Below are positions 19,301 to 26,571 of a stretch of 64,000 nt of DNA, piece by piece. The first letter of the stretch is position 1; every line of letters starts with the position of its first letter. Below the pieces are notes generated by a model, which saw only the letters and a list, made by a program, of their open reading frames with translations, was not told where the DNA came from and ran no database searches. The translations under genes and the position numbers were made by a program. Source of the stretch: Cupriavidus basilensis (lineage in GTDB: Bacteria > Pseudomonadota > Gammaproteobacteria > Burkholderiales > Burkholderiaceae); assembly GCF_000832305.1 (NCBI RefSeq), contig NZ_CP010537.1, positions 2,790,001 to 2,854,000 on the forward strand. Reading direction: 5' to 3'.

Positions 19301-19968
19301 GTTGCACTGTCCGTTGTGAGAATCACCGCATCCACCGGACGGCGGCGGCGTAGTCGGCAGAGTTGCTTGAGCCAGTCGGCCTCCGGCCAGCCCTCCTTGC
19401 CGGTCTTGCTCCATAGCAACACCGCGTCGGGGGTGATCAGCCAGCCTTGCTCCGCCAGTTCGGGCAGGAGCCGGGCGATGGCCGTGTCGTCGCCGGTGAG
19501 GAGCAGCCAGGGCTGGCGGTAGCGCCAGCGCAGGCCGTGTCGTTGCAGCAACTCCTGGCGAAATGGCCCCAGCAGACTCGGCTCCGATCGATTCCGGTCA
19601 CTGATGGCGAGGATGCTCCCTTGTGTCGCGCCAGCCGTCGCCGATTTCCGAAGATCCAGCCACTTGCCCAATGCATGCAGGGCATCCCACCAGCGGCCCA
19701 GGCGATCCACCGACACGACAATGGCCAGCACAATGGCGCCAACAGCGACCACCGATAGCCAAAATCCTTGCGCTTCGAGCGTTTTGATACCCGCGTGCTC
19801 GCCCCACATCAAGATGGCACCGGCGACTACCAGTGCGAGAACAAGTGTCGAGGTCAGGTCGATCCGCAGCTTCTTCATTGTTCGGGAGATAAGTTCATGC
19901 CCATGCTTTGGGCCGCAATCGGGACACTTGATGTCCTCACAGGTGGCCGGGCTGCCTGCGCGCGGCAT
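16309..19968 (-). CDS. IcmF/TssM-like type VI secretion protein encoded at a VgrG island
   Basis: 1219 residues. Two adjacent N-terminal membrane helices (about 38-85) precede a long periplasmic-type region; the C-terminus has the TssM signature RFAFRPIPTPGLIDTLLTLDG, HYYNQRETWQAMTWPG. Canonical TssM anchors the secretion membrane complex. This protein lacks the cytoplasmic P-loop: where GxxGxGK is expected there is LLLTGDDTAIAR. The chosen ATG (19968) starts 2 bases after the PAAR stop; it adds a 30-residue leader with CEDIKCPDCGPKHGH, which looks like a small metal-binding site. An alternative start is MKKLRIDL at 19878. Last gene of the vgrG operon; probably an accessory paralog of the core TssM. 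Confidence 0.82.
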   Translation of the reverse strand: MPRAGSPATCEDIKCPDCGPKHGHELISRTMKKLRIDLTSTLVLALVVAGAILMWGEHAGIKTLEAQGFWLSVVAVGAIVLAIVVSVDRLGRWWDALHALGKWLDLRKSATAGATQGSILAISDRNRSEPSLLGPFRQELLQRHGLRWRYRQPWLLLTGDDTAIARLLPELAEQGWLITPDAVLLWSKTGKEGWPEADWLKQLCRLRRRRPVDAVILTTDSATDLQAQRRGTHPDGMRLARIADLLRWSAPVYLLDVAQARTVAHGLMPVIGCELPRQADADAIEGALCTLRDQLAQRLVVQLKDGNRDRYMGELSQRLDTRGKALADWIAGSGGRQRWRIAVDGIVFAPYPRPVAGDADVQSSIDLPLWHYLGEAARRRPGRRVGWHPVTVSAIVGLTAIGLWSAGMLVSGVVNSRDMHAARQSVDDFQSAPNPAARLRALIALQQQIERYEYRTQHHAPLATRFGLNRDPAVIAALWKPYAQASRELLVAPVQRDLEASLVDLAQLRTTVLDAATNRVALSGHQALKTYLMLANPERAEPAFLAPQLVRHWSTDARITPGERQDLAERLLTFYAEHLKSNPAGRIEPRPELVAGARQTLLAVIGERNAEDTIYRGVIQAFGESAGSKYPDQTLAALTAGTDPRGLVRAAAIVPGVFTRQAYEGYVAPAIEQAARRTEIANDWVLTDGKPLQQPSASRSAEALQAALTEQYFADYAERWQDFMNSLQWEAAPTLPAAIAQLKLMADARQSPVIALMKSLEYQGGAGARKDSLSDTLVARTQDLLGKKPAGPEVAKPDAAGPLGAAFGPVLRLVAQGQPGSANAGANAGTSGDLSLQRFLDRATALRLRLQQVGNSADADAQARQMAQALFQGKGSELADTHAYAQLMAASLGSQWAGMGETLFVRPIAQATQTVLQPAQASLNDAWRQSIAMTWSRSFAGRYPFADTANDASLVELARFLRPHSGLIGSFLGTQLAGVLELQGDQWLPAATGGQAQSFDPAFLNAINTLQRLAAHLLAQGEPQYRFAFRPIPTPGLIDTLLTLDGQTLHYYNQRETWQAMTWPGKTLDPGTRLQWQTERAGTSKSYEFGGRWGLVRMLERAHIEPVDSANYQLTWQARPQELDGLDGQGAQEGPKAGAERQADAHGRTFAEDPDSLTARSAQAPVAADVTYPVRYLMRTEVGQGPLEMLALRGFVLPTRIFVGREPQAAARAVPGPRK

Positions 19969-19970
19969 TG

Positions 19971-20261
19971 TCAGACATCCATGTACGACGCGTGCTGTGA
20001 CGCTATCAGTCGAGGGCTCGGGTCACAGCGGCAGACACAGAGGTCATCGCTCAGTGCGGCTTGTCGCCCGTCAGGCCCCGTCATAGACAGGCGTGGCCCG
20101 GCACAAACGATCCGTCCCACCGTTTTGCAGACTAGACACCAGACGGGATCGCCCTCATAAGCCTGCTCGCGATCTCCCACCTTGTCATCCCGGCCCCCGC
20201 CCTCCACAGTGCCACCAGAGGTCGTCGAATCACCTCTGGTGATGTCGTAACGTTTTGTCAA
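19971..20261 (-). CDS. PAAR-domain spike-tip protein
   Basis: 96 residues. The sequence has the PAAR pattern GDSTTSGGTVEGGG, a central EGDPVWCLVCKTVGRIVC, and a tail DDLCVCRCDPSP; the clustered cysteines and glycines fit the zinc-stabilised PAAR cone that caps VgrG. No ATG is available: a TTG at 20261 preceded by GGGGAG at six bases is the best start; another TTG lies two codons upstream. The stop is separated by 2 bases from the IcmF-like start, implying coupled translation. PAAR proteins sharpen the T6SS spike and can carry effectors; this one has no extension, so it is a bare tip. Confidence 0.78.
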   Translation of the reverse strand: MTKRYDITRGDSTTSGGTVEGGGRDDKVGDREQAYEGDPVWCLVCKTVGRIVCAGPRLSMTGPDGRQAALSDDLCVCRCDPSPRLIASQHASYMDV

Positions 20262-20379
20262 AACCAACTCCCCATTTGCCGTCCATCGGACTGCATCGGT
20301 ACGACAACCCTTTCCAGTTCGATGTGATTTGGCGAACCCGTCATAACCTCGGACGAATACGGTAGGGTCAAACCAGCCG

Positions 20380-21633
20380 CTACGCGCGCGCTACCGAGCG
20401 CACGACCGCAGAATCCACACCGCCAGGCTGACCGGCAAAGACAATCTGACTCTGGACCTCAACGGATAGCGAACCAGCGGCGCAAGCTATCGCGAGCCAG
20501 GGTGCGGCGGCGCCGGCATGCCCGACGGTCTGGTCGAGGTCTGTTGGCCGGGCGCTCAGCCCAAGACGCACGGCAGCCTCACGCAACACCCCCGCCTGCG
20601 TTGCATCGAGGCCTGTCTGCCAGCCGCCGGGAATTTCCGCGGCAGTGATATCGCCCCATTTCACGGCATGCGACAAAGCGCCATCCGACTGGTCGAACGG
20701 AACGCGTACCGGGCGATGCAGGCTTGCCTCAGACACCACTTGTAGCCGGCTGGCCTGTTCGCCTGGCATGAGAAGAAGCGCAACTCCCGCTTCCGCCACA
20801 CCGGCGGGCGGCGTCTTGCGCAGCAATGGATACAGCTGAATGGCGACAATCAACCTCGCCTCGCGCCCCTCGCCGCCAGCAACCTGATCAAGCCAACCGT
20901 CGAGAACATCGAGGCCGGCGGGTTCAGTCTCCTCGGACAGACGCATATCTCGAAGCCGATGTTCTCGCCAGCACTCTTGCCAGAGCGCCACATGATCCTT
21001 GCGAAGCAATCCTCCCGACACCCACAGACAAACGCTCAGATCAACCCGCGAAGGCAAGGACTGGATGCGGCTGGCAAGATCGGCCAGTAGCTCCGAATAC
21101 AACCATCGTGTCACCTCGCGATGACGGCGAGCGTCTGCCTCCTTTCCACCAGGCTCAAGCGGTACGCCAGGCACCACCAACCAGCGAGCCTTCGTGGGTC
21201 CACTGTCGCTAGCGATCGGCTTTTGGGTCTCCAGCCTGACCGTGCCTGACCGTATGGTGCCCGTTGCGTTCTCATTCTTGTCCGACGAAAAACGATGGGC
21301 CGCACCGAGTAGGGCCAAGGGACGCGCCGCCAAGGCGAAGACGCGCTCGTTATACCCGCGGATCGCTTCGTTGCGCATCAGAACGTCAAGTCTGTGGCCC
21401 TCATGATGGCTATACCGGCGCAGTACTATCCACGCAGGTATCCCCACCGGAAAGAGGATCAGGCTTGCCCAGAATTTCCACGTATGCGTGGGGAGATCTT
21501 TTGGCCATGACAGCAGGATCGCGATTGCGCACGCCAGCGCCATGACGAGAAACACGATCGTCCAGATCAACAGCGACGGCGAATCGCCAGGCTCCGGCTC
21601 TTCCTTCGGCAAAAGCGAGAAATCAACAGCCAT
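20380..21633 (-). CDS. VgrG-island membrane protein of unknown function with thiolase-like C-terminal pattern
   Basis: 417 residues. Two N-terminal membrane helices (about 20-45 and 53-72) suggest an inner-membrane anchor with a large soluble part. The soluble part includes WLVVPGVPLEPGGKEADARR, a WLYSELLADLASRIQ helix, and a C-terminus (AGVALLLM, WGDITAAEIPGG, DLDQTVGHAGAAAPWLAIACA) whose order and glycine pattern recall thiolase/ketosynthase folds without catalytic Cys-His-His. I do not recognise a named family; an adaptor for lipase loading, as reported for Tla3/DUF2875 proteins, is possible. It lies between the tli4 genes and the PAAR gene, and its first codons abut a scar of a tli4 gene. 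Confidence 0.7.
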   Translation of the reverse strand: MAVDFSLLPKEEPEPGDSPSLLIWTIVFLVMALACAIAILLSWPKDLPTHTWKFWASLILFPVGIPAWIVLRRYSHHEGHRLDVLMRNEAIRGYNERVFALAARPLALLGAAHRFSSDKNENATGTIRSGTVRLETQKPIASDSGPTKARWLVVPGVPLEPGGKEADARRHREVTRWLYSELLADLASRIQSLPSRVDLSVCLWVSGGLLRKDHVALWQECWREHRLRDMRLSEETEPAGLDVLDGWLDQVAGGEGREARLIVAIQLYPLLRKTPPAGVAEAGVALLLMPGEQASRLQVVSEASLHRPVRVPFDQSDGALSHAVKWGDITAAEIPGGWQTGLDATQAGVLREAAVRLGLSARPTDLDQTVGHAGAAAPWLAIACAAGSLSVEVQSQIVFAGQPGGVDSAVVRSVARA

Positions 21634-21642
21634 GGCATGCCG

Positions 21643-21712
21643 CGCAGCGCGGACCGAGATTGGATTTCAATTCGTTCACTGCTCCGTTCTCCTGTTAAGT
21701 CAATGGCTTGGG
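21643..21712 (-). pseudogene. Remnant of a fourth tli4 immunity gene
   Basis: About 70 bp aligning with the early part of the tli4 genes next door: it holds the equivalents of CCAAGCCATTAACG, the GGAGAAC block, GTGAACGAA and the CCGCGCTGCG block of the mature N-terminus (compare 22650-22720 in the adjacent copy). It is out of frame and cut off on both sides, ending at the start codon of the 417-residue membrane protein. It is best explained as the debris of a deleted or recombined copy. Confidence 0.75.
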
Positions 21713-21718
21713 GGAATG

Positions 21719-22783
21719 TCAGAAACCGTTCGGACGCGGGCGCAAGGTTCGCGAGACCGCGTCCCATAGCGCAACGGCTTCGCCCTCGGTCAGCGATGCC
21801 TTTTCGATAGGATCGCGTAGCACTTTGTTGTGCGAACCCGTATCCAGTTCCAAAATGACCAAGGGCGTTTGCGCACTGCCAATCCTGGAGTTCGCCTCCA
21901 GCGCCAGATGGTGTCCAGGCACATCTCGCGTGGTGATTCCCGCCATCAGCCATTCCTCTGCCGGCAATCCAGGCAAGTCCACCGGGCCCTTTCGAATTGT
22001 GCGGCCCTCGCTTTCCTTGAGCGCTGCGTTGATGCTATCGCCGCGTTGCAGCAGCGTCGTTGGCTCTCGAATATCGGAATTCGTCTCCAGAACGACACGC
22101 ACGTCGATCTTGTCATGCAGCACGAATTGGGTCCAAAGGTTTTCCGTGGCACCTGCCTTACCCGGCAGGAACCCACCAAAAAAACACACTCCGGGTTCGG
22201 ACGGAATCTCACTTTCCGGTCGGCCACGCACCCGTTTCAGCAGGTCGAATACGAGGGCGCGCAGTGCAGGAATGTTGTTCTTGACTGTCATCTTCTGAAC
22301 AAGCGAGTCGTCAGTTTGATCGGGATTGGTGTAATCCCACCCTTCCACTCTCATCTTGATCTGGAAGCCTCGGTCCCACTTGTAAGCTTCGATAACCCTT
22401 CCCCCCGGATCAGTATGGACTTCGCCCCGATGAATGAAATATCGCGTAGCCGCGCCCGATACCTCACCGCTTGCATACAAAAACGGATAAGCATCGGCAC
22501 TCCTGGTGCCTTTCAACGCCGCCTCGCGCGAGGCGGCCTCCCGCTGAAACTGATCCTCCGGCATCGCCGTCACCTCAATAGGAACCCGGTCCACCGTGAT
22601 GCCTCCAAACACAAAGACATCGGCAGGCATGTCGATCAGGTAACGTCCCACGCAGCGCGGAGCGAGATTGGCTGTCAGTTCGTTCACGGTTTTGTTCTCC
22701 TCTTGCGTTAATGGCTTGGGCCGATTGCAGGCTGTCAGGCATAGCGCGAGACAGGCGATGGCCAACGTGGTTGCGCTCCTCAT
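21719..22783 (-). CDS. Tli4-like type VI lipase immunity lipoprotein, copy A
   Basis: 354 residues from MRSATTLA at 22783. Signal peptide with lipobox LCLTAC, so an anchored periplasmic lipoprotein. The mature part has family features seen in Tli4-like proteins: RCVGRYLIDMPADVFVFGG near the N-terminus and PGVCFFGGFLPG in the middle. Immunity proteins of this type bind and block the cognate Tle4 phospholipase delivered into the periplasm. It begins 13 bp after copy B and is the most divergent copy: EVHTDPGGR at the first variable patch and VQKMTVKNNIPA at the second. Downstream lies the scar of a fourth copy. Confidence 0.82.
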   Translation of the reverse strand: MRSATTLAIACLALCLTACNRPKPLTQEENKTVNELTANLAPRCVGRYLIDMPADVFVFGGITVDRVPIEVTAMPEDQFQREAASREAALKGTRSADAYPFLYASGEVSGAATRYFIHRGEVHTDPGGRVIEAYKWDRGFQIKMRVEGWDYTNPDQTDDSLVQKMTVKNNIPALRALVFDLLKRVRGRPESEIPSEPGVCFFGGFLPGKAGATENLWTQFVLHDKIDVRVVLETNSDIREPTTLLQRGDSINAALKESEGRTIRKGPVDLPGLPAEEWLMAGITTRDVPGHHLALEANSRIGSAQTPLVILELDTGSHNKVLRDPIEKASLTEGEAVALWDAVSRTLRPRPNGF

Positions 22784-22796
22784 GTCTTGTCCGACG

Positions 22797-23861
22797 TCAG
22801 AAACCGTTCGGACGCGGACGCAAGGTTCGCGAGACCGCGTCCCATAGCGCAACGGCTTCGCCCTCGGTCAGCGATGCCTTCTCGATGGGATCGCGTAGCA
22901 CTTTGTTGTGCGAACCCGTATCCAGTTCCAAAATGACCAAGGGCGTTTGCGCACTGCCGATCCTGGAGTTCGCCTCCAGCGCCAGATGGTGTCCAGGTAC
23001 ATCTTGCGAGGTCATCCCCGCCATCAGCCATTCCTCTGCCGGCAATCCAGGCAAGTCCACCCGGCCCTTTCGAATTGTGCGGCCCTCTCTTTCCTTGAGC
23101 GCCGAGTTGATGCTGTCGCCGCGTTGCAGCAGTGTGGTTGGCTCTCGAATATCGGAGTCCGTCTCCAGAACGACACGCACGTCGATCTTGTCATGCAGCA
23201 CGAATTGGGTCCAAAGGTTTTCCGTGGCGCCCGCCTTGCCTGGCAGGAACCCACCAAAAAAGCACACCCCGGGCTCGGACGGAATCTCACTTTCCGGTCG
23301 GCCACGCACGCGTTTCAGCAGGTCGAATACGAGGGCGCGCAGTTCCGGAACGATGTTCTTGGGAGTGATTAACTTGACAAGCGAGTCGTTGGTCCGATCC
23401 GGGTTGGTGTAATCCCACCCCTCCATTTTCATCTTGATCTGAAAGCCCCGGTCCCACTTGTAAGCTTCGATGACCCGGCTGGCTGGATGAGCAAGTACAT
23501 CACCCCGATGAATGAAATATCGCGTAGCCGCGCCCGATACCTCACCGCTCGCATACAGAAACGGGTAAGCATCGGCACTCCTGGTGCCCTTCAACGCCGC
23601 CTCGCGGGAGGCGGCCTCCCGCTGAAACTGATCCTCCGGCATCGCCGTCACCTCAATAGGAACCCGGTCCACCGTGATGCCGCCAAACACAAAGACATCG
23701 GCAGGCATGTCGATCAGGTAGCGTCCCACGCAGCGCGGACTGAGATTGGCTGTCAGTTCGTTCACGGTTTTGTTCTCCTCTTGCGTTAATGGCTTGGGCC
23801 GATTGCAGGCTGTCAGGCATAGCGCGAGACAGGCGATGGCCAACGTGGTTGCGCTCCTCAT
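22797..23861 (-). CDS. Tli4-like type VI lipase immunity lipoprotein, copy B
   Basis: 354 residues, exactly the length of copies A and C, and nearly identical to them outside a patch at about residues 117-155. The lipobox LCLTAC at the N-terminus predicts a membrane-anchored periplasmic lipoprotein. Distinguishing residues are DVLAHPASR and KMKMEGWDYTNPDRTNDS. It starts 13 bp after the stop of copy C and ends 13 bp before copy A, so the three genes are one transcript with equal junctions, as expected for unequal crossing-over. Role: neutralises the Tle4-like lipase or variants of it. Confidence 0.82.
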   Translation of the reverse strand: MRSATTLAIACLALCLTACNRPKPLTQEENKTVNELTANLSPRCVGRYLIDMPADVFVFGGITVDRVPIEVTAMPEDQFQREAASREAALKGTRSADAYPFLYASGEVSGAATRYFIHRGDVLAHPASRVIEAYKWDRGFQIKMKMEGWDYTNPDRTNDSLVKLITPKNIVPELRALVFDLLKRVRGRPESEIPSEPGVCFFGGFLPGKAGATENLWTQFVLHDKIDVRVVLETDSDIREPTTLLQRGDSINSALKEREGRTIRKGRVDLPGLPAEEWLMAGMTSQDVPGHHLALEANSRIGSAQTPLVILELDTGSHNKVLRDPIEKASLTEGEAVALWDAVSRTLRPRPNGF

Positions 23862-23874
23862 GGCTTGTCCGACA

Positions 23875-24939
23875 TCAGAAACCGTTCGGACGCGGGCGCA
23901 AGGTTCGCGAGACCGCGTCCCAGAGCGCAACGGCTTCGCCCTCGGTCAGCGATGCCTTTTCGATAGGATCGCGTAGCACTTTGTTGTGCGAACCCGTATC
24001 CAGTTCCAAAATGACCAAGGGCGTTTGCGCACTGCCAATCCTGGAGTTCGCCTCCAGCGCCAGATGGTGTCCAGGCACATCTCGCGTGGTGATTCCCGCC
24101 ATCAGCCATTCCTCTGCCGGCAATCCAGGCAAGTCCACCGGGCCCTTTCGAATTGTGCGGCCCTCGCTTTCCTTGAGCGCCGCGTTGATGCTGTCGCCGC
24201 GTTGCAGCAGCGTCGTTGGCTCTCGAATATCGGAACTCGTCTCCAGGCCGACACTCACGTCGATCCTGTCATGCAGCACGAATTGGGTCCAAAGGTTTTC
24301 CGTGGCACCTGCCTTACCCGGCAGGAACCCACCAAAAAAACACACTCCGGGTTCGGACGGAATCTCACTTTCCGGTCGGCCACGCACCCGTTTCAGCAGG
24401 TCGAATACGAGGGCACGCAGTTCCGGAACGATGTTCTTGGGAGTGATTAACTCGACAAGCGAGTCGCTGGTTTGATCCGGGTTGGTGTAATCCCACCCTT
24501 TTGTCTGCATCTTGATCTGGAAACCTCGATCCCACTTGTAAGCCTCGATAACTCGTCTACTTGGATCGGCAAGAACATCGCCTCGATGAATGAAATATCG
24601 CGTTGCCGCGCCCGATACCTCACCGCTTGCATACAGAAACGGGTAAGCATCGGCACTCCTGGTGCCCTTCAACTCCGCCTCGCGCGAGGCGGCCTCCCGC
24701 TGAAACTGATCCTCCGGCATCGCCGTCACCTCAATAGGAACCCGGTCCACCGTGATGCCTCCAAACACAAAGACATCGGCAGGCATGTCGATCAGGTAGC
24801 GTCCCACGCAGCGCGGACTGAGATTGGCTGTCAGTTCGTTCACGGTTTTGTTCTCCTCTTGCGTTAATGGCTTGGGCCGATTGCAGGCTGTCAGGCATAG
24901 CGCGAGACAGGCGATGGCCACCGTGGTTGCTCTTTTCAT
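23875..24939 (-). CDS. Tli4-like type VI lipase immunity lipoprotein, copy C (next to the lipase)
   Basis: 354 residues from MKRATTVA at 24939; the ATG overlaps the lipase stop in an ATGA, so it is the copy translationally coupled to the effector and the likeliest cognate immunity protein. Lipobox LCLTAC; family blocks RCVGRYLIDMP and PGVCFFGGFLPG are intact. It differs from B in DVLADPSRR, MQTKGWDYTNPDQTSDS and a third patch, HDRIDVSVGLETSSD (HDKIDVRVVLET in A and B). The signal peptide also differs slightly from the other copies. Confidence 0.84.
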   Translation of the reverse strand: MKRATTVAIACLALCLTACNRPKPLTQEENKTVNELTANLSPRCVGRYLIDMPADVFVFGGITVDRVPIEVTAMPEDQFQREAASREAELKGTRSADAYPFLYASGEVSGAATRYFIHRGDVLADPSRRVIEAYKWDRGFQIKMQTKGWDYTNPDQTSDSLVELITPKNIVPELRALVFDLLKRVRGRPESEIPSEPGVCFFGGFLPGKAGATENLWTQFVLHDRIDVSVGLETSSDIREPTTLLQRGDSINAALKESEGRTIRKGPVDLPGLPAEEWLMAGITTRDVPGHHLALEANSRIGSAQTPLVILELDTGSHNKVLRDPIEKASLTEGEAVALWDAVSRTLRPRPNGF

Positions 24940-26492
24940 GACTTGTAGGCCATCGAGGTCTTCGCAACGCCACAGGCAATCTTGGTGATCGCCCAAAGGG
25001 CAAAGAGCTGTTGCGGCCTGTTCTTGTACGCACCTTCGTGATCGACGCCCGGATATGGCACACAAGCCTTGACTCGTCGGCCCGGGGCGGCGCCGGATCG
25101 GATTGGCACCGTGCCATCCCCATTCTCGGCGGCATCCTTCAACAGGAAGCCTGTCGCCAACGGTCTGCCGCCAGTGTGCTGGTGCACTGTCTGTTCGCCC
25201 CTTCCCAAATCCTGCAAGACCCGTCCGGCCGCGAGATCGTCAACTTTGGGATACGCATCGAACAGCCGGAGAGCACTGGAGATCCTCCGCTCCCAGACCA
25301 CGTCGCCCCAGGTTTTATGACTCGGATCGTCCCCGTAGAACGCATATGTGGTTGCGTGGTACTTTCTGCTGATTTTTGTCTGGAATTTTTCTACTTCGTC
25401 CCGAATCAAATCCACAAATCCGATCCAGTCCCGCTCAATCGTCGCCTTCTTCGGGTCCAGCGGGTTGATAAGCTTGTCGTCGCACAAGCCCCACCACTTG
25501 CCGCGCACGGTATAGATCTCCTTGTACGGGTCTGCCTTGGGCAAGCCGACCGTATTGTTGCCGTCCTTGAGCTGGAGCCAACCCATCCCGTACTCCGGGC
25601 TGGGCAGCAATTGCAGGGGCCCGGGTGATTGGGCGAACACGGCAGTCATTTCCGCGGCATTGACGCCCAAGGCGATCCCAGCCGGCATCTCCGTGCCTGC
25701 CTTCACCCGTTTATAGGCTGTAGCGGATCCTGTGGCAGGCATGACGCCGTGCAGGACCCCCAGCACATGCTTGCTCCCGCCCATCATTTCGGAGTAGTAG
25801 CGAGAAACCAGGCCCCCCATCGAATGCGTCACGATGATCACGTAGTCGCACATATAGCCCTTGCTCCGGTAGTACGCCATGAACTCCTGGATCTTCCCGT
25901 CCAATCGCTTTGCGGACTCCGCATTCGACTGGAGCCAGTTGTAACCTACGGCATGCAAAGGGAGCTGGTATTTATAGGAGAGTGCGACCTCATCGTGAGT
26001 GAGTAACTCGACGCCGGGTGCATTTGCCACAAGGGTCTTCATCAGCCGCGCACGCTCGCCCGTCTTGCACTGATCGGCATCGTTGAGCGCATTCTCGAGC
26101 CAGGGTAGGAACGTGCCATAGCTCATGAAGCCGACCTCACCCCACCCGCGGCGCTTCAGTTCGGCATCGTTCTGGTGTGTGCCTTGCGGGATGGCGCCAC
26201 CGGCATAGACCTGGGTTTTCTTGGGATCAAGTACCCGCTTTCGCTTATCCGGACCGCGGATCGCCCACGCCTTTGACACACTCCCCTTCCCGTTTACGAG
26301 CCACACGTGTTTTCCGTCACTACCCATCAAGTTCGTGCCCATCACACCCGGCACAAAGATCACGGGTATGACCCTGTCGGGCACCATGTGACATACGGCA
26401 ATGCTGTCGTCGGACGGCGACATGACGGACGAGTAATGCACCGATCCATCATCAGCTATAGCGGGTGGGATAACGCGTTCAACGGTGGCCAT
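24936..26492 (-). CDS. Tle4-like type VI secretion phospholipase effector
   Basis: 518 residues from MATVERV at 26492, with GGAG nine bases upstream. Alpha/beta hydrolase: VIPVIFVPGVMGTNLMG forms the oxyanion strand-loop, VIIVTHSMGGLVSRYYS the serine elbow, ENGDGTVP the acidic region and PYPGVDHEGAY carries the probable catalytic histidine. There is no signal peptide, as expected for a VgrG/PAAR-delivered toxin. Position directly after vgrG and directly before Tli4-type lipoproteins supports the Tle4 family, whose members attack phospholipids in the periplasm of target cells. The stop overlaps copy C by four bases. Family choice among Tle types rests on the immunity partners and the THSMGG elbow. 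Confidence 0.82.
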   Translation of the reverse strand: MATVERVIPPAIADDGSVHYSSVMSPSDDSIAVCHMVPDRVIPVIFVPGVMGTNLMGSDGKHVWLVNGKGSVSKAWAIRGPDKRKRVLDPKKTQVYAGGAIPQGTHQNDAELKRRGWGEVGFMSYGTFLPWLENALNDADQCKTGERARLMKTLVANAPGVELLTHDEVALSYKYQLPLHAVGYNWLQSNAESAKRLDGKIQEFMAYYRSKGYMCDYVIIVTHSMGGLVSRYYSEMMGGSKHVLGVLHGVMPATGSATAYKRVKAGTEMPAGIALGVNAAEMTAVFAQSPGPLQLLPSPEYGMGWLQLKDGNNTVGLPKADPYKEIYTVRGKWWGLCDDKLINPLDPKKATIERDWIGFVDLIRDEVEKFQTKISRKYHATTYAFYGDDPSHKTWGDVVWERRISSALRLFDAYPKVDDLAAGRVLQDLGRGEQTVHQHTGGRPLATGFLLKDAAENGDGTVPIRSGAAPGRRVKACVPYPGVDHEGAYKNRPQQLFALWAITKIACGVAKTSMAYKS

Positions 26493-26518
26493 ACGAAGTT
26501 GCTCCGGTTTGCTTCTGC

Positions 26519-26545
26519 GTGGTTGTGGTTGTGGTTGTGGTTGTG
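26519..26545. repeat. GTGGTT hexamer array between vgrG and the lipase gene
   Basis: Four and a half perfect copies of GTGGTT, 27 bp upstream of the lipase ATG and just after the vgrG stop. Non-coding in the chosen annotation, though one frame through it would read PQPQPQPQ. Such a perfect short array can change copy number by slippage. Confidence 0.85.
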
Positions 26546-26571
26546 AAGGTGCACTGCATGCCGACAGCCAT

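Noticed and set aside
16531..19353. 940-codon plus-strand open frame
   Set aside because: It is antisense to the IcmF-like gene; composition is Arg/Gln/His-rich as expected for a high-GC shadow frame.
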